Notes: generated by a model from the letters alone, not told the origin. A DNA stretch of 64,000 nt from Pseudoxanthomonas sp. J35 (GCF_000513995.1 NZ_AZVB01000010.1:62001-126000), one strand, 5' to 3'; positions 1-10,675 are shown, counted from the stretch's first letter. Program-made: numbers and translations.

Positions 1-119
1 CCCGGATGCAGGAACGGCGCGCCGGCGGCGCGCAGGCGGCGCGCAGGCGCGGCCATGATAACGAGGCCGCCGCCGCATCGCCCGGCGCGGAGCGATGCGG
101 GTCGCGGGCCGGGCGCGGC

Positions 120-1409
120 TCAGCCCAGCAGGTGCGCGCGCAGGGCTTCGTAGTCCGGCGGCACCGGTTCGGCGTGGGCCGGTCGCGCCAGCAGTTCCGC
201 CAGCGCCGGCGGCACTTCCACTTCGTGCCCGACCAGCGGCTCGACCACCGACTCGAACTTGGCCGGGTGCGCGGTCGCGGCCACCGCCCAGTCCCCTTCC
301 ACCCCGTCAGCGCGCAGGCACTCGAGCACGTGCACCGCGGTGGCGGTATGCGGGCAGAACACCTCGCCATGCACTTCCCAGCGCTCGCGGATGGTCTCGC
401 GGATGGTGTCGTCGTCCACCGACACCGCGTTGAACGCCTCGCGCAGGGTCGCGTCGTCGCCCCCGTAGAGCCAGCGCAGGCGCTCGAAGTTGCTCGGCGC
501 GCCCACGTCCATGGCGTTGGCCAGGGTCGCCACGCTGGCGCGCGGCGCGTATTCGTCGCCGGCGAAATACTCCGGCAGCACGCGGTTGGCGTTGGTGGCC
601 AGCACGATCTGCCCCACCGGCAGGCCCTGCGCGCGGGCGAGGATCGCCGCCAGCGCGTTGCCGAGGTTGCCGGTGGGGATGACGAAGTCCAGCTCGTGGC
701 CGGTGGCGGCGAAGTGCAGCAGCGAGGCGTGCGCGTAATAGCTCATCTGCGGCAGCAGCCGGCCCAGGCTGATGCTGTTGGCCGAACTCAGCGGAACCTG
801 CGCCAGCAGTTCGGCGTCGTTGAGCGCGCGCTTGACCAGGGCCTGGCAGTCGTCGAACGAACCGGCCACGCGCAGCGCCGAGACATTGCCGCCGAAGCAG
901 CCGAGCTGGTGCGCCTGGCGCGGCGACACCCGCCCGTCCGGATACAGCACCACCACGCGCAACCCCGGCTGGCCGTGGAAGGCGGCGGCCACCGCCGCGC
1001 CGGTGTCGCCGGAGGTGGCCACCAGGATGGTCAGCGGACGGTCCTCGTCGCGGCGGATGCGCGCCAGGCAGGCGGCGAGGAAGCGCGCGCCGATGTCCTT
1101 GAACGCCGCGGTCGGGCCGTGGAACAGCTCCAGCACGTGGTCGCCGGGCGTGGCCAGCGGCCGCAGCGGCACCGGGAAGTCGAAGGCCTCGGCGCAGATC
1201 GCCGGCAGCTCCGGCGCCAGCGCGTCGCCTTCGAAGAACGGCGCCAGCAGGCGGGCGGTGGTCGCGGCCAGGCTGTCGCCAGGTTGCAGGTCGCGCCCGA
1301 CCGGCAGCTTCGCCGGCACGTACAGGCCGCCGTCGGGGGCCAGGCCGGCGGCGATGGCCTGGCTGAGGCTGGCGGCCGGCGCGGCATTGCGGGTGGAGAT
1401 GAATTCCAT
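120..1409 (-). CDS. thrC: Threonine synthase
   Basis: Converts O-phosphohomoserine to threonine with PLP, the last step of threonine synthesis, in the cytosol. The 429-aa protein starts MEFISTRN, typical of the proteobacterial ThrC family. The PLP lysine is about K104 in the FHGPTAAFKD motif, and a glycine-rich PTGNLGNALA phosphate-binding stretch follows. The ATG at 1409 lies 35 bp after the thrB stop, so it reads as the third gene of a thrABC operon. The reading frame stays open far upstream into thrB, but homology begins at this ATG. Identification is secure. Confidence 0.96.
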   Translation of the reverse strand: MEFISTRNAAPAASLSQAIAAGLAPDGGLYVPAKLPVGRDLQPGDSLAATTARLLAPFFEGDALAPELPAICAEAFDFPVPLRPLATPGDHVLELFHGPTAAFKDIGARFLAACLARIRRDEDRPLTILVATSGDTGAAVAAAFHGQPGLRVVVLYPDGRVSPRQAHQLGCFGGNVSALRVAGSFDDCQALVKRALNDAELLAQVPLSSANSISLGRLLPQMSYYAHASLLHFAATGHELDFVIPTGNLGNALAAILARAQGLPVGQIVLATNANRVLPEYFAGDEYAPRASVATLANAMDVGAPSNFERLRWLYGGDDATLREAFNAVSVDDDTIRETIRERWEVHGEVFCPHTATAVHVLECLRADGVEGDWAVAATAHPAKFESVVEPLVGHEVEVPPALAELLARPAHAEPVPPDYEALRAHLLG

Positions 1410-1444
1410 GCGTTCGGGTTCCGTGTGGGGGATGGCGCGGCCGC

Positions 1445-2410
1445 TCAGAGCAGCACCGCGCCCGGGCAGTCGACCGGCGAGACCCAGGCCTGGCTGTCGA
1501 AGCCTGCCGCGGCGAAGGCGGCCTGCACCAGCGGCGCGGCGGCCTCGGCGCGTTCGCGCGATTCGAACCAGGCGAACACACTGGGGCCGGCGCCGGAGAT
1601 GCTGGCGCCCATCGCCCCGGCGTCCAGCGCCGCGGCCTTGGCCGCGTCGAAGCCGGCGATCAGCGGCGCGCGGCGCGGTTCGACCAGCACGTCGCGCAGG
1701 CCGGCGCGCACCAGCGAGGCGTCGCCGGCATGGCAGCCGGCCAGCACCAGGCCGAGGTTGGCGCTCTGCGCGACGAAGTCCTTCAGCGCGTAACTGCCGG
1801 CCAGCGCCTCGCGGGCGCGCCGCGTTTCCAGCACCGCGTCCGGATGCACCAGCAGGCTGTGCCATTCCTCCGGCACCGGGATCCGCACCAGCCGGTCGGC
1901 GGTGGCCAGCACCAGCCCGCCCAGCAGCATCGGGCCGAGGTTGTCGCCATGGCGGCCGCCGCTGGCCACGGCCTCGCCGGCCAGCGCGAACGGATACAGC
2001 GCCTGCCGGGTCAGCGGCGTGTCCAGCAGCGCGTTGGCCGCCACCAGCGCAGCCACGCACGACGCCGCCGAGCCGCCCATGCCCGAGCCCAGGGCGATGC
2101 CCTTGTCGATCTCGATCTCGAAGCCGAACGGCAGCGCCAGCGCCTCGCGCATCGCGACCAGGGCCGCGCCGGCGGTGTTGCGTTCGGCCTCCAGCGGCAG
2201 CGGGAACGGCGCGCCGCGGATCGCGGCGATCCGCACCTCCGGCTCCGGGATGCGCCGCGCGGTGACCGTGTCGCCGACCCCGGCCAGCGGATGGCCTAGG
2301 ATGTCGAAGCCGACCGCGACGTTGCCCACCGACGCCGGCGAGAACGCCGACGCCTGCCGCGTCGCCTGCACGGCCGCAGCCGGCGTACTGCCCGCCGTCG
2401 CCACGCTCAC
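1445..2410 (-). CDS. thrB: Homoserine kinase (GHMP family)
   Basis: Phosphorylates homoserine with ATP to feed ThrC. The 321-aa protein carries the GHMP ATP-binding loop [14 protein letters not shown] about one third in, and a C-terminal [15 protein letters not shown] block. I place the start at a GTG whose bases overlap the thrA stop codon (GTGA), the usual mark of translational coupling in an operon. The frame is open well upstream, but that part is an antisense-like shadow of thrA with no ThrB homology. Neighbours thrA and thrC confirm the role. Confidence 0.95.
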   Translation of the reverse strand: MSVATAGSTPAAAVQATRQASAFSPASVGNVAVGFDILGHPLAGVGDTVTARRIPEPEVRIAAIRGAPFPLPLEAERNTAGAALVAMREALALPFGFEIEIDKGIALGSGMGGSAASCVAALVAANALLDTPLTRQALYPFALAGEAVASGGRHGDNLGPMLLGGLVLATADRLVRIPVPEEWHSLLVHPDAVLETRRAREALAGSYALKDFVAQSANLGLVLAGCHAGDASLVRAGLRDVLVEPRRAPLIAGFDAAKAAALDAGAMGASISGAGPSVFAWFESRERAEAAAPLVQAAFAAAGFDSQAWVSPVDCPGAVLL

Positions 2411-4932
2411 AGGCGCGCCCCCTGCCCAGCCGCGACCCGCAGCACATCGGCGAACACGCCGGCGGCGGTCACCTCCGGCCCGGCGCCGGGGCCCTGCACG
2501 ATCAGCGGATTGGCGCAGTAGCGGCGGGTGGTGAGCTGGACGATGTTGTCGGTCAGGCGCAGGTTGGCGAAGGGATGTCCGGCCGGCAGTTCGACCAGGC
2601 CGACGCTGGCGCGGCCGTCGCCGTCGAGGCGGGCCACGTAGCGCAGCACCTTGCCCGCGGCGCGCGCCGCCTGCAGCCGCGCGGCGAAGGCCGTGTCGAC
2701 TTCCGGCAGCCGCGCCATGAAGTCCTCGACGCTGGACTGGCGCAGCGCCTCCGGTACCAGGCTTTCCACCTGCACGTCCTCCAGGCTCAGTTCGCAGCCG
2801 GCCTCGCGGGCCAGGATCACCAGCTTGCGCGCCACGTCGGTGCCGGACAGGTCGTCGCGCGGGTCCGGCTCGGTATAGCCCAGCGAGCGCGCCTCGGCCA
2901 CCAGCGCCGAGAACGGCACGCTGCCGTCGTAGCGGTTGAAGAGCCAGGCCAGGGTGCCGGAGAGGATGCCTTCGATCGCGGTGACGCTGTCGCCGGTATC
3001 GAGCAGGTCGCGCAGCGTCGAGATCACCGGCAGGCCGGCGCCCACCGTGGCCTCGTAGCGGAAGCGCGCGCCGCTGGCCGCGGCGGCGGCGCGGATCTGG
3101 CGGTAGCGCGGCAGCGGGCCGGCGCCGGCCTGCTTGTTCGGGGTGACCACGTGGATGCCGGCGGCCAGCCACTGCGCGTAGCGGTCGGCGACCTCCGCGC
3201 TGCCGCTGCAGTCGACGATGACCACGTGCGGCAGGTGCGAATCGAGCAGGTGCGCGGCGAAGCGGTCCAGGTCGACCGGGCCGCTGGCCCCGGCGAAGCG
3301 TGCCCGCCAGTCGCCCTCGATCCCGCGCGGGTCCAGCAGCATCCGGCCGCGCGAGGCGACCGCGCGCAGACGCAGGTCCAGGTGGGCGCGTTCGAGCAGG
3401 CCCTCGCGCGCCGCGAGCAGCTGGTCCAGCAGCGTGCCACCGACGTTGCCCGGGCCGATCACGCCCACCGCGAAGGTCTGCGGCGACAGGTAGAAGCCGG
3501 CATGCGCGGCGCGCAACGCGCGGGTGGCGTGGTCGCTGTCGATCGCCACCGAGATGTTGCGCTCGGACGAGCCCTGGGCGATCGCGCGGATGTTGACCTG
3601 GGCGCGGCCCAGCGAGCCGAACAGGCGCGCGGCCACGCCCGGCTGCCCGGCCATGCCGTCGCCGACCGCCGCCAGCACGCTGATGTTCGGCACCAGCTGC
3701 ACGCGCTGCACCTGGCCGACCGCCAGCTCGTGGGCGAAGGCGTTGACCAGCGCGGCCTGGGCGCGACCGGCGTCCTCCTGCCTGACCACGCAGCAGATCG
3801 AATGTTCGGACGAACCCTGCGAGATCATCACCACCGACACGCGCGCGTTGCGCAGCGCGGCGAACACGCGCTCGGCGGTGCCGGGCACGCCGATCAGGCC
3901 GGTGCCTTCCAGGTTCACCAGCGACAGGCCCGGGCTCAGGGTCAGGCCCTTCACCGGGCCGGTGAAGTCGCGCTCGGCGGTGATGCGGGTGCCGGGGTGC
4001 TCGGGGTGGAAGGTGTTGCGGATGATGATCGGCGTGCCCCGCTCCATCGCCGGGGCCATGGTCTGCGGATGCACGACCTTGGCGCCGAAGTAGGCCAGCT
4101 CGCAGGCCTCGTCGTAGCTGAGGCTGTCCAGCTGCACGGCCTCCGGCACCACCCGCGGGTCGGCCGAGAGCACGCCGTCGACGTCGGTCCAGATGTGCAG
4201 TTCGTCGGCCTCGAACAGGCGGGCGAAGATCGCGCCGGAATAGTCGCTGCCGTTGCGGCCGAGCGTGGTGATGCGGCCCTGCGGGTCGCGGGCGACGAAG
4301 CCGGTGACCACGACCCGCGGCTGCGGGTTGGCCGCACGCCAGGCCGCCAGCTTCTGCCCGCTCATCTCCCAGTCCACGTCCACGCCGAGGTCGCCGTGGC
4401 TGACCACCAGCACCTCGCGCGCGTCCAGCACCGCGCAGTCGGCGCCCAGCGCGCGCAGGTGCTCGCCCAGCAGGCGCGCCGAATACACCTCGCCCAGGCC
4501 CTGCACCCGCTGCAGCACTTCCTCCGGCAGGCCGCCGATCACCGACAGCGCCGCCAGCACCTGGGCCAGTTCGTCGAAGCGCTGGTCCAGCCACTCCACC
4601 GCCGGACCGGCGTGCTCGCCGAGCAGCGACACGGCCACGCCGCGGTGGCGCGCGCGCAGTTCGTGCCAGCGCTCGCGCCATTCGGGGGTGATCTCGTCGG
4701 CGCGGGTGGTGGCGGCGGCGCGGGCCAGTTCGATCAGCGCGTCGGTGACGCCCTTCATCGCCGAGACGACGGTGACCTGCACCGGCTCGTCGCGGGCCAG
4801 CAGCAGCTGGGCGACGTGGCGGTAGCGGTCGGCGTCGGCGACGGAGGTGCCACCGAACTTGTGCGCGACGGTGCGCGCGGAACGGGAGGGCGAAGCGGCG
4901 GCGGGACTTGCGGCTGCGGCAGGGAACGACAT
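2407..4932 (-). CDS. thrA: Bifunctional aspartokinase / homoserine dehydrogenase
   Basis: Catalyses the first and third steps from aspartate towards threonine and methionine. The 841-aa protein has an N-terminal aspartokinase domain (KFGGTS at residues 25-30), a central regulatory region with the SEHSICCVV and SERNISVA signatures of paired ACT domains, and a C-terminal homoserine dehydrogenase domain beginning at the NAD-binding [13 protein letters not shown]. The start [10 protein letters not shown] was chosen because homology begins about 20 residues later and an upstream extension would run into the leader region. It is the first structural gene after a threonine-rich leader peptide, so attenuation is the likely control. 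Confidence 0.96.
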   Translation of the reverse strand: MSFPAAAASPAAASPSRSARTVAHKFGGTSVADADRYRHVAQLLLARDEPVQVTVVSAMKGVTDALIELARAAATTRADEITPEWRERWHELRARHRGVAVSLLGEHAGPAVEWLDQRFDELAQVLAALSVIGGLPEEVLQRVQGLGEVYSARLLGEHLRALGADCAVLDAREVLVVSHGDLGVDVDWEMSGQKLAAWRAANPQPRVVVTGFVARDPQGRITTLGRNGSDYSGAIFARLFEADELHIWTDVDGVLSADPRVVPEAVQLDSLSYDEACELAYFGAKVVHPQTMAPAMERGTPIIIRNTFHPEHPGTRITAERDFTGPVKGLTLSPGLSLVNLEGTGLIGVPGTAERVFAALRNARVSVVMISQGSSEHSICCVVRQEDAGRAQAALVNAFAHELAVGQVQRVQLVPNISVLAAVGDGMAGQPGVAARLFGSLGRAQVNIRAIAQGSSERNISVAIDSDHATRALRAAHAGFYLSPQTFAVGVIGPGNVGGTLLDQLLAAREGLLERAHLDLRLRAVASRGRMLLDPRGIEGDWRARFAGASGPVDLDRFAAHLLDSHLPHVVIVDCSGSAEVADRYAQWLAAGIHVVTPNKQAGAGPLPRYRQIRAAAAASGARFRYEATVGAGLPVISTLRDLLDTGDSVTAIEGILSGTLAWLFNRYDGSVPFSALVAEARSLGYTEPDPRDDLSGTDVARKLVILAREAGCELSLEDVQVESLVPEALRQSSVEDFMARLPEVDTAFAARLQAARAAGKVLRYVARLDGDGRASVGLVELPAGHPFANLRLTDNIVQLTTRRYCANPLIVQGPGAGPEVTAAGVFADVLRVAAGQGARL

Positions 4933-4979
4933 CGGAGACCTCGGTTGTGAGGCCCTGCGCGCGTATCCGGTGCGGGTCA

Positions 4980-5004
4980 CCCCGCGCCTGATCCAGGTGC
5001 GGGG
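4980..5004 (-). terminator. Candidate threonine attenuator hairpin
   Basis: Between the leader peptide stop and thrA lies an 11-position stem with a 3-nt GAT loop. On the transcribed strand the arms are CCCCGCACCTG and CAGGCGCGGGG, with a single A-C mismatch. Position and stability fit the terminator of a thr attenuator, but no U-run follows it, so intrinsic termination is uncertain. It could instead block the thrA ribosome site or work with Rho. Confidence 0.5.
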
Positions 5005-5020
5005 CCGTGGCTTTCGCGGG

Positions 5021-5161
5021 TTACACGAACACGACGGACCGCACCGGGCGGGTAATACCGGTGGTGGTAATCGTGGTAGTGGCGGTGCCGGTGGCCGCGG
5101 CATGGGCGCGCGCCTGCCTCGGGGGCAGGAAGTTGCGGGCGCTGGCGCAGTCCATCGACAT
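5021..5161 (-). CDS. thrL: Threonine-operon leader peptide
   Basis: A 46-aa ORF upstream of thrA ends in TATGTATTTITTTGITRPV, with nine Thr and two Ile codons in a 14-residue stretch just before the stop. This is the hallmark of the thr leader, where ribosome stalling on Thr or Ile codons sets the attenuator fold (known in enterobacteria). It differs from the 21-aa enterobacterial ThrL in having a longer N-terminal part. The start is unsure: ATG at 5161 or a second in-frame ATG at 5155. A TTGACA hexamer lies at 5194-5199 on this strand without a convincing -10, and an AT-rich patch near 5225-5250 may be the real promoter. Confidence 0.72.
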   Translation of the reverse strand: MSMDCASARNFLPPRQARAHAAATGTATTTITTTGITRPVRSVVFV

Positions 5162-5277
5162 GGGGACCAAGAGGACACGATCGCCACGGCCCGTGTCAAG
5201 TGCTGCAGCGCCGCATGCGGGGGAAAGTTTCCGTTGCAAAAGAAACAGTTAGCGGCACCGCATCACGCGCTTCGCCC

Positions 5278-5625
5278 TCAGCCGGCGGGGCCACCCATGC
5301 CCGCCGCCGCGGCCAGCCGCCTGGGCGCCTTGTTGCGCCAGGCCGCGCGGACCAGGTGCGCGACCGCGGCCGCCTCGATCCTCGCCAGGTCGATGCGTAC
5401 ACCCGGCACCTGCTTGCCCCAGTGCAGCGGTTCGATGGCCTCCGGATACATGGCCAGCGCCAGCAGCCGTTCCTGCTCGTCGACGAAGACGTGCAGGTGG
5501 CGGCCGTCGGGCGGCACGGTCACGAAGATCCGGCCGCGCACGCGGAAGGAGCCGTAGTCGAAATGCGGCGCCTCGGTGACCCCGGGCAGCGCCAGGGCGA
5601 TCTCGCGGACCGACTGCACGTTCAT
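5278..5625 (-). CDS. MmcQ/YjbR family protein
   Basis: A 115-aa protein (MNVQSVREIALALPGVTEAP) of the YjbR/MmcQ family, small cytosolic proteins with a CyaY-like or double-wing DNA-binding-like fold and no agreed function. The HFDYGSFRVRGRIFV and WGKQVPGVRIDL segments are typical. The ATG at 5625 is chosen because upstream residues lack homology and overlap the approach to tRNA-Arg. It stands alone between the thr leader and the tRNA. Family assignment is good; function is unknown. Confidence 0.82.
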   Translation of the reverse strand: MNVQSVREIALALPGVTEAPHFDYGSFRVRGRIFVTVPPDGRHLHVFVDEQERLLALAMYPEAIEPLHWGKQVPGVRIDLARIEAAAVAHLVRAAWRNKAPRRLAAAAGMGGPAG

Positions 5626-5712
5626 CGCGGCTCCGTTCGGACGCAGCGGCCGGCACCGCCATGCGCGCGGCTGCGGGCCGGCGCCGTTGCGATCGACCAC
5701 GCAACAGCGGAA

Positions 5713-5789
5713 TGGCGGCCCCGACACGATTCGAACGTGCGACCTTCCCCTTAGGAGGGGGACGCTCTATCCAGCTGAGCTACGGGGCC
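5713..5789 (-). tRNA. tRNA-Arg (CCT anticodon)
   Basis: A full cloverleaf is visible on the minus strand: acceptor GGCCCCG paired with CGGGGCC, D-arm GCTC..GAGC, anticodon stem TCCCC/GGGGA with loop CTCCTAA (anticodon CCT, reads AGG), T-arm GCACG TTCGAAT CGTGT, discriminator G and an encoded CCA. It is 77 nt including CCA. Confidence 0.97.
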
Positions 5790-6035
5790 AACGCGCCGGA
5801 TTGTCGCACGCTGCCCGCGCGCGGCCAATGCCGGCCCGGCGACGTGCCCCGGGCCGAAACCTTGCGGCGGCTGCGTCCGCAGCGCATCCGCGGCGCCGTC
5901 CGGGCCCTCCTCCCTCGCTCCGCTGCTGCAGCCCAGCGGGCCTGGCGCAGCGCCGGTTGCTAGAATCCGTTCACGCTTCCGGCGCCCCGCGGCGAACACC
6001 ACCGCCGGTGCCTGTTTCCACCTTCAGGAGATTCC

Positions 6036-7568
6036 ATGTCCGCTTCGCTGCTCCAGGCCCTGGGCCTTGGCTCCACCAACTCCGGCACCTACCTCGGCGA
6101 CGGCCGCTGGTCCGATGCCACGGGCGCCGGCGTGCTGCGCCCGGCCAACCCGACCACCGGCGAGGTGATCGCCGAAGTCCAGGCCACCACCGAAGCCGAC
6201 TACGAGGCGGTCATCGCCCGCGCCCAGGAAGCCTTCAAGGTCTGGCGCACCACCCCGGCGCCGCGCCGCGGCGAGGCCATCCGCCTGTGCGGCGAAGCCC
6301 TGCGCCGCAACAAGGACAAGCTCGGCTCGCTGGTCGCGCTGGAAATGGGCAAGAGCAAGGCCGAAGGCGACGGCGAAGTGCAGGAGATGATCGACATCGC
6401 CGACTTCGCCGTGGGCCAGAGCCGCATGCTCTACGGCTACACCATGCATTCGGAGCGCCCGGGCCACCGCATGTACGAGCAGTACCACCCGCTGGGCCTG
6501 GTCGGCATCATCTCGGCGTTCAACTTCCCGGTCGCGGTGTGGAGCTGGAACTCGTTCCTGGCCGCGATCTGCGGCGACGTGTGCATCTGGAAGCCATCGA
6601 ACAAGACCCCGCTGACCGCGATCGCCTCGATGAAGATCTGCAACGAGGCGCTGAAGACCGGCGGCTTCCCGGACATCTTCTTCCTGATCAACGACGCCGG
6701 CACCGCGCTGTCGGAGAAGCTGGTCGAGGACACCCGCGTCCCGCTGATCTCCTTCACCGGCTCGACCCAGGTCGGCCGCATCGTCAACGAGAAGGTCGCC
6801 CGCCGCCTGGGCCGCTGCCTGCTGGAGCTGGGCGGCAACAACGCCATCATCCTCGACGAGACCGCCGACCTGAAGCTGGCCGTCCCGGGCATCGTGTTCG
6901 GCGCGGTCGGCACCGCCGGCCAGCGCTGCACCACCACCCGCCGTCTGATCGTGCACGAGTCCATCTACGACACCGTGCTCGACACCCTGGTCAAGGCCTA
7001 CAAGCAGGTCGAGGGCAAGATCGGCGACCCGCTGGACACCGCCAACCTGATGGGCCCGCTCAACAGCGCCAGCGCCGTGGAGCAGTACCTGGCCACCATC
7101 GAGAAGGCCAAGGCCGCCGGCGGCACCGTGGTCACCGGCGGCGCGAAGCTGGACCGTCCGGGCCACTTCGTCCTGCCGACCATCATCACCGGCCTGAAGA
7201 ACAGCGACGAGGTCGTGCAGCACGAAACCTTCGCCCCGATCCTGTACGTGATGAAGTACTCGACCCTGGACGAGGCCATCGAGATGCAGAACGGCGTGCC
7301 GCAGGGCCTGTCCTCGGCGATCTTCACCCAGAACCTGAAGGCCGCCGAGAAGTTCCTGTCGGCCGCCGGCAGCGACTGCGGCATCGCCAACGTCAACATC
7401 GGCACCTCCGGCGCGGAGATCGGCGGCGCCTTCGGTGGCGAGAAGGACACCGGCGGCGGCCGCGAGTCCGGCTCGGATGCCTGGAAGGTCTACATGCGCC
7501 GCCAGACCAACACCATCAACTACTCCGATTCGCTGCCGCTGGCCCAGGGCATCAAGTTCGACCTGTGA
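6036..7568 (+). CDS. Aldehyde dehydrogenase, antiquitin (ALDH7) type
   Basis: A 510-aa NAD-dependent aldehyde dehydrogenase. The catalytic Cys is about residue 298 in GQRCTTTRR and the general-base Glu about 264 in LELGGNN. The order and the [11 protein letters not shown] segment match the ALDH7/antiquitin group, whose best known substrate is alpha-aminoadipic semialdehyde in lysine breakdown; the substrate here is inferred from family only. An AGGAG ribosome site lies just before the ATG and a TAGAAT -10-like hexamer at 5961-5966. It is a single-gene unit, divergent from tRNA-Arg and closed by a strong hairpin. Confidence 0.93.
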   Translation: MSASLLQALGLGSTNSGTYLGDGRWSDATGAGVLRPANPTTGEVIAEVQATTEADYEAVIARAQEAFKVWRTTPAPRRGEAIRLCGEALRRNKDKLGSLVALEMGKSKAEGDGEVQEMIDIADFAVGQSRMLYGYTMHSERPGHRMYEQYHPLGLVGIISAFNFPVAVWSWNSFLAAICGDVCIWKPSNKTPLTAIASMKICNEALKTGGFPDIFFLINDAGTALSEKLVEDTRVPLISFTGSTQVGRIVNEKVARRLGRCLLELGGNNAIILDETADLKLAVPGIVFGAVGTAGQRCTTTRRLIVHESIYDTVLDTLVKAYKQVEGKIGDPLDTANLMGPLNSASAVEQYLATIEKAKAAGGTVVTGGAKLDRPGHFVLPTIITGLKNSDEVVQHETFAPILYVMKYSTLDEAIEMQNGVPQGLSSAIFTQNLKAAEKFLSAAGSDCGIANVNIGTSGAEIGGAFGGEKDTGGGRESGSDAWKVYMRRQTNTINYSDSLPLAQGIKFDL

Positions 7569-7575
7569 CACCTCC

Positions 7576-7602
7576 GGACGGGGCCGCGATGCGGCCCCGT
7601 CC
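7576..7602 (+). terminator. Hairpin after the aldehyde dehydrogenase
   Basis: A perfect 12-bp stem (GGACGGGGCCGC paired with its complement, loop GAT) begins 8 nt after the stop codon. It lacks a T-run, as is common for stabilising hairpins at very high GC. Confidence 0.6.
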
Positions 7603-7694
7603 TGCATCGGGACGCCACCGGTGGAAGGGACGTTGGCGCCCCGCCCCGCACCGGGCCATGATCGCCGGGCGCAGCCCCACGAGCGAGGCCACCG

Positions 7695-8462
7695 ATGAGC
7701 GACCTCTCCCCCACCGCGCGCTTCACCGACCGCGTCGCCGACTACGTCCGCTACCGGCCCGACTACCCGCCGGCCCTGCTACGCTGGCTGCACGAGGTGC
7801 AGGGCGTGGCGCCGACGTGGACCGTCGCCGACATCGGCGCCGGCACCGGCATCTCCTCGAAGATGTTCCTCGACGCCGGCCACCCGGTGGTGGCGGTCGA
7901 ACCCAACGCCGCCATGCGCCAGGCCGCGCAGGACCGGCTCGGTGCCGACCCGCGCTTCCGCGCCGTCGACGGCCGCGCCGAGGCCACCGGCCTGGCCGAC
8001 GCCAGCGTCGATCTAGTCAGCGCCGCGCAGGCCTTCCACTGGTTCGACCAGCAGGCGGTGAAGCCGGAGTGGCGGCGGATCCTGCGCCGCGACGGCCTGG
8101 TCGCGGTGTACTGGAACACCCGCCGGCTGGCCGGCACGCCGTTCCTGGAAGGCTACGAACGGCTGCTTCTGGAATACGGCACCGACTACAGCAGCGTGGC
8201 CGAACGCTACGGCGACGACGCGCACATGCGCCGCTGGTTCGGCGCCGGCATGCGCGGGGTGGCCAGCTTCCCGCATGCGCAGCGGCTGGACTTCAACAGC
8301 CTCAAGGGCCGCCTGCTGTCCTCGTCCTACGCCCCGCGCGAAGGCCATCCGCGCCACGCGCCGATGCTGGAGGCGCTGCGCCGCCTGTTCGACGCCACCG
8401 CGGTCGACGGCACCGTCGACTTCGCCTACGACACCCGCGTCTTCGCCGGCGTGCCGGAGTGA
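7695..8462 (+). CDS. Class I SAM-dependent methyltransferase
   Basis: A 255-aa methyltransferase with motif I VADIGAGTGISSK near residue 44, an acidic residue ending motif II (VAVEPN) and the post-I region AQAFHWF common in this family. It fits the UbiE/YcgJ-like Methyltransf_11 proteins; some relatives act on trans-aconitate or small metabolites, but the substrate cannot be told here. The phosphoesterase gene begins only 5 bp downstream, so the two are likely co-transcribed. Confidence 0.85.
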   Translation: MSDLSPTARFTDRVADYVRYRPDYPPALLRWLHEVQGVAPTWTVADIGAGTGISSKMFLDAGHPVVAVEPNAAMRQAAQDRLGADPRFRAVDGRAEATGLADASVDLVSAAQAFHWFDQQAVKPEWRRILRRDGLVAVYWNTRRLAGTPFLEGYERLLLEYGTDYSSVAERYGDDAHMRRWFGAGMRGVASFPHAQRLDFNSLKGRLLSSSYAPREGHPRHAPMLEALRRLFDATAVDGTVDFAYDTRVFAGVPE

Positions 8463-8467
8463 GCCGG

Positions 8468-9208
8468 ATGCGCCTGGCCGCGATCTCCGACATCCACGGC
8501 AACCTGCCGGCGCTGGACGCGGTACTGGCCGACATCGCCCGCCGCGGCTGCGACCTGGTGGTGAACCTGGGCGACATCGTCTCCGGCCCGCTGTGGCCGC
8601 GCGAGACCCTCGAGCGCCTGCTGCCGCTGCAGCTGCCGACCATCGCCGGCAACCACGAGCGCCAGCTGCCCGGCGAACCGGCGACGCTGGCCCCTTCCGA
8701 CGCGCACGCGCGCCAGGCGCTGTCGCCGGCCCAGCTGGAGTGGATCGCCGCCCTGCCGCCGCTGCTGCGCATCGAGGACGTGCTGCTGTGCCACGGCACG
8801 CCCGGCAGCGACCTCGACTACCTGCTGGAAGACCTCGACCCGCCGTCCATCCGGCCCAGCGCGGCCACCGCCGTGGCGGCACGGCTGCAGCAGCCGCTGG
8901 CCGACGATGCCGGCCTGGTGCTGTGCGGCCATTCGCACACCCCGCGCCTGCTGCGCCTGGACGATGGGCGCCTGGCCTGCAATCCGGGCAGCGTGGGCCT
9001 GCCGGCGTTCACCACCGGTTATCCGGTCCCGCACCAGGTCGGGACCGGCACACCGGATGCGCGCTACGCGCTGCTGGAACGCCGCGGAGGCCGCTGGGAG
9101 GGCCAGCTGCTGGCCGTGCCCTACGACCACGCCACGGCGGCGGCACGCGCCGCCAGCCTGGGTCGCCCGGACTGGGACTTCGCCCTGCGCCACGGGCGGA
9201 TGCCGTGA
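8468..9208 (+). CDS. Calcineurin-like metallophosphoesterase (YfcE/MJ0936 type)
   Basis: A 246-aa protein with the full dimetal phosphoesterase motif set: SDIHGNL at residues 7-13, LGDIVSG, GNHE and GHSHTP. Such proteins hydrolyse phosphodiesters or phosphomonoesters in the cytosol; the substrate is unknown. The ATG at 8468 follows the methyltransferase stop by 5 bp, and a long open extension upstream in the same frame has no homology. Family certain, role not. Confidence 0.88.
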   Translation: MRLAAISDIHGNLPALDAVLADIARRGCDLVVNLGDIVSGPLWPRETLERLLPLQLPTIAGNHERQLPGEPATLAPSDAHARQALSPAQLEWIAALPPLLRIEDVLLCHGTPGSDLDYLLEDLDPPSIRPSAATAVAARLQQPLADDAGLVLCGHSHTPRLLRLDDGRLACNPGSVGLPAFTTGYPVPHQVGTGTPDARYALLERRGGRWEGQLLAVPYDHATAAARAASLGRPDWDFALRHGRMP

Positions 9209-9340
9209 GCCACGACGCGGCCGCCTGGCCGCCATGGGCGACCCGGCCCGTGTTTCTGGAATAATCTGCGCGCACACCGCCCCCCCACGGTCGACTCCCC
9301 CGCAGGACACCCCCGTGTCCTGGCCTGCCCCGAGGCCTGC

Positions 9341-9622
9341 ATGAACCAGATCCGCCGTACCAGCAACCTAGCCATCGTCAGCCTCGTCTGCGGGGTCCTG
9401 GGCTGGACGCTCGCCCCGTTCCTCGGTTCGATCATCGCCATCGTCACCGGCCACATGGCCCGCGCGGAGATCCGCAGGAGCGCCGGCGACCTCGACGGCG
9501 ACGGCCTGGCCGTGGCCGGGCTGGTGCTGGGCTGGCTCGCGGTGGGGCTGACCCTGGTCGGCATCTTCATCGTGTTCGCGTTCCTGGGCGGGATCGCCTG
9601 GCTGGCCGCCCTCAACTCCTGA
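9341..9622 (+). CDS. DUF4190 small membrane protein
   Basis: A 93-aa protein with two hydrophobic spans (about residues 9-36 and 56-90) flanking a [11 protein letters not shown] segment. That is the DUF4190 pattern: a glycine-rich helix, then a G-x-A-x-x-E-I-R motif, then a second helix. Function is unknown. An AATAAT -10-like hexamer lies at 9260-9265 and the gene stops 6 bp before pyrD, so it may lead the pyrD-murB transcript. Confidence 0.8.
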   Translation: MNQIRRTSNLAIVSLVCGVLGWTLAPFLGSIIAIVTGHMARAEIRRSAGDLDGDGLAVAGLVLGWLAVGLTLVGIFIVFAFLGGIAWLAALNS

Positions 9623-9628
9623 CCGCCG

Positions 9629-10675
9629 ATGTATTCGATCGCCCGACCGTTCCTGTTCGGCCTGGACGCCGAGCTCGCGCACAAGACCGCGCTCAAATCC
9701 CTGGACCTGGCCTGGCGCACCGGCACCATCGGCCTGGTCGCCGAACGCCGCCCGCCCCTGCCCACGCGGGTGTTCGGCCTCAAGTTCCCCAACCCGGTCG
9801 GCCTGGCCGCCGGCCTGGACAAGAACGGCGAACACATCGACGCGCTGCTGGCGCTGGGCTTCGGCTTCATCGAGATCGGCACGGTCACGCCGCGGCCGCA
9901 GCCGGGCAACCCGAAGCCGCGCCTGTTCCGGCTGGTCCGCGACCAGGCCCTGGTCAACCGCATGGGCTTCAACAACGCCGGCGTCGACGCGCTGGTGCGC
10001 AACGTCGAGCGTGCCCAGCGCAAGGGCGGCCTGCTCGGCATCAACATCGGCAAGAACAAGGACACCCCCAACGAGGACGCGGCGGTCGACTACGTGCACT
10101 GCCTGGAGCGGGTCTACCCGCTGGCCGACTACGTCACCGTCAACATCTCCTCGCCCAATACCGCCGGCCTGCGCGAGCTGCAGGAGGAGCAGGCGCTGCG
10201 CCGCCTGGTCGGCTCCCTGCGCGAGGCGCAGGAGCGGCTGGCCGTGCGCCACGACCGGCGCGTGCCGGTGCTGGTCAAGATCGCCCCGGACCTCAGCGAC
10301 AGCGACATCGACGCGGCCGCGCGCGTGCTGTCGGACCTGGAAGTGGACGGCGTGATCGCCACCAACACCACCACCGCGCGCACCGCGGTGCAGGGCCACC
10401 GCCACGCCAACGAGGCCGGCGGGCTTTCCGGCGCGCCGCTGATGGGCCAGTCGACCCTGGTGCTGCGCCGCCTGCGTACGCGTCTGCCCGAGTCGATCCC
10501 GCTGGTCGGCGTGGGCGGGATCATGTCCGGCGCCGACGCGGTGGCGAAGATGGCCGCCGGCGCCAGCCTGGTGCAGTGCTACAGCGGCCTGATCTACCGC
10601 GGTCCGGCGCTGGTCGGCGAATGCGTGGAGGCGATGCGCCGGCGCAAGGAATCGCCGAGCGGCGGCACGGCATGA
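9629..10675 (+). CDS. pyrD: Dihydroorotate dehydrogenase (quinone), class 2
   Basis: Oxidises dihydroorotate to orotate in pyrimidine synthesis, passing electrons to quinone at the inner membrane. The 348-aa protein has the class 2 N-terminal hydrophobic segment ([15 protein letters not shown]), the FMN region [19 protein letters not shown] and the catalytic-serine loop NISSPNT. The stop overlaps the murB start (ATGA), so the two are translationally coupled. The start follows the DUF4190 gene by 6 bp. Confidence 0.97.
   Translation: MYSIARPFLFGLDAELAHKTALKSLDLAWRTGTIGLVAERRPPLPTRVFGLKFPNPVGLAAGLDKNGEHIDALLALGFGFIEIGTVTPRPQPGNPKPRLFRLVRDQALVNRMGFNNAGVDALVRNVERAQRKGGLLGINIGKNKDTPNEDAAVDYVHCLERVYPLADYVTVNISSPNTAGLRELQEEQALRRLVGSLREAQERLAVRHDRRVPVLVKIAPDLSDSDIDAAARVLSDLEVDGVIATNTTTARTAVQGHRHANEAGGLSGAPLMGQSTLVLRRLRTRLPESIPLVGVGGIMSGADAVAKMAAGASLVQCYSGLIYRGPALVGECVEAMRRRKESPSGGTA

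Noticed and set aside
2575-4950. A 791-codon plus-strand frame opposite thrA
   Set aside because: Shadow of thrA, no recognisable domain, composition dominated by Arg, Gln and His.
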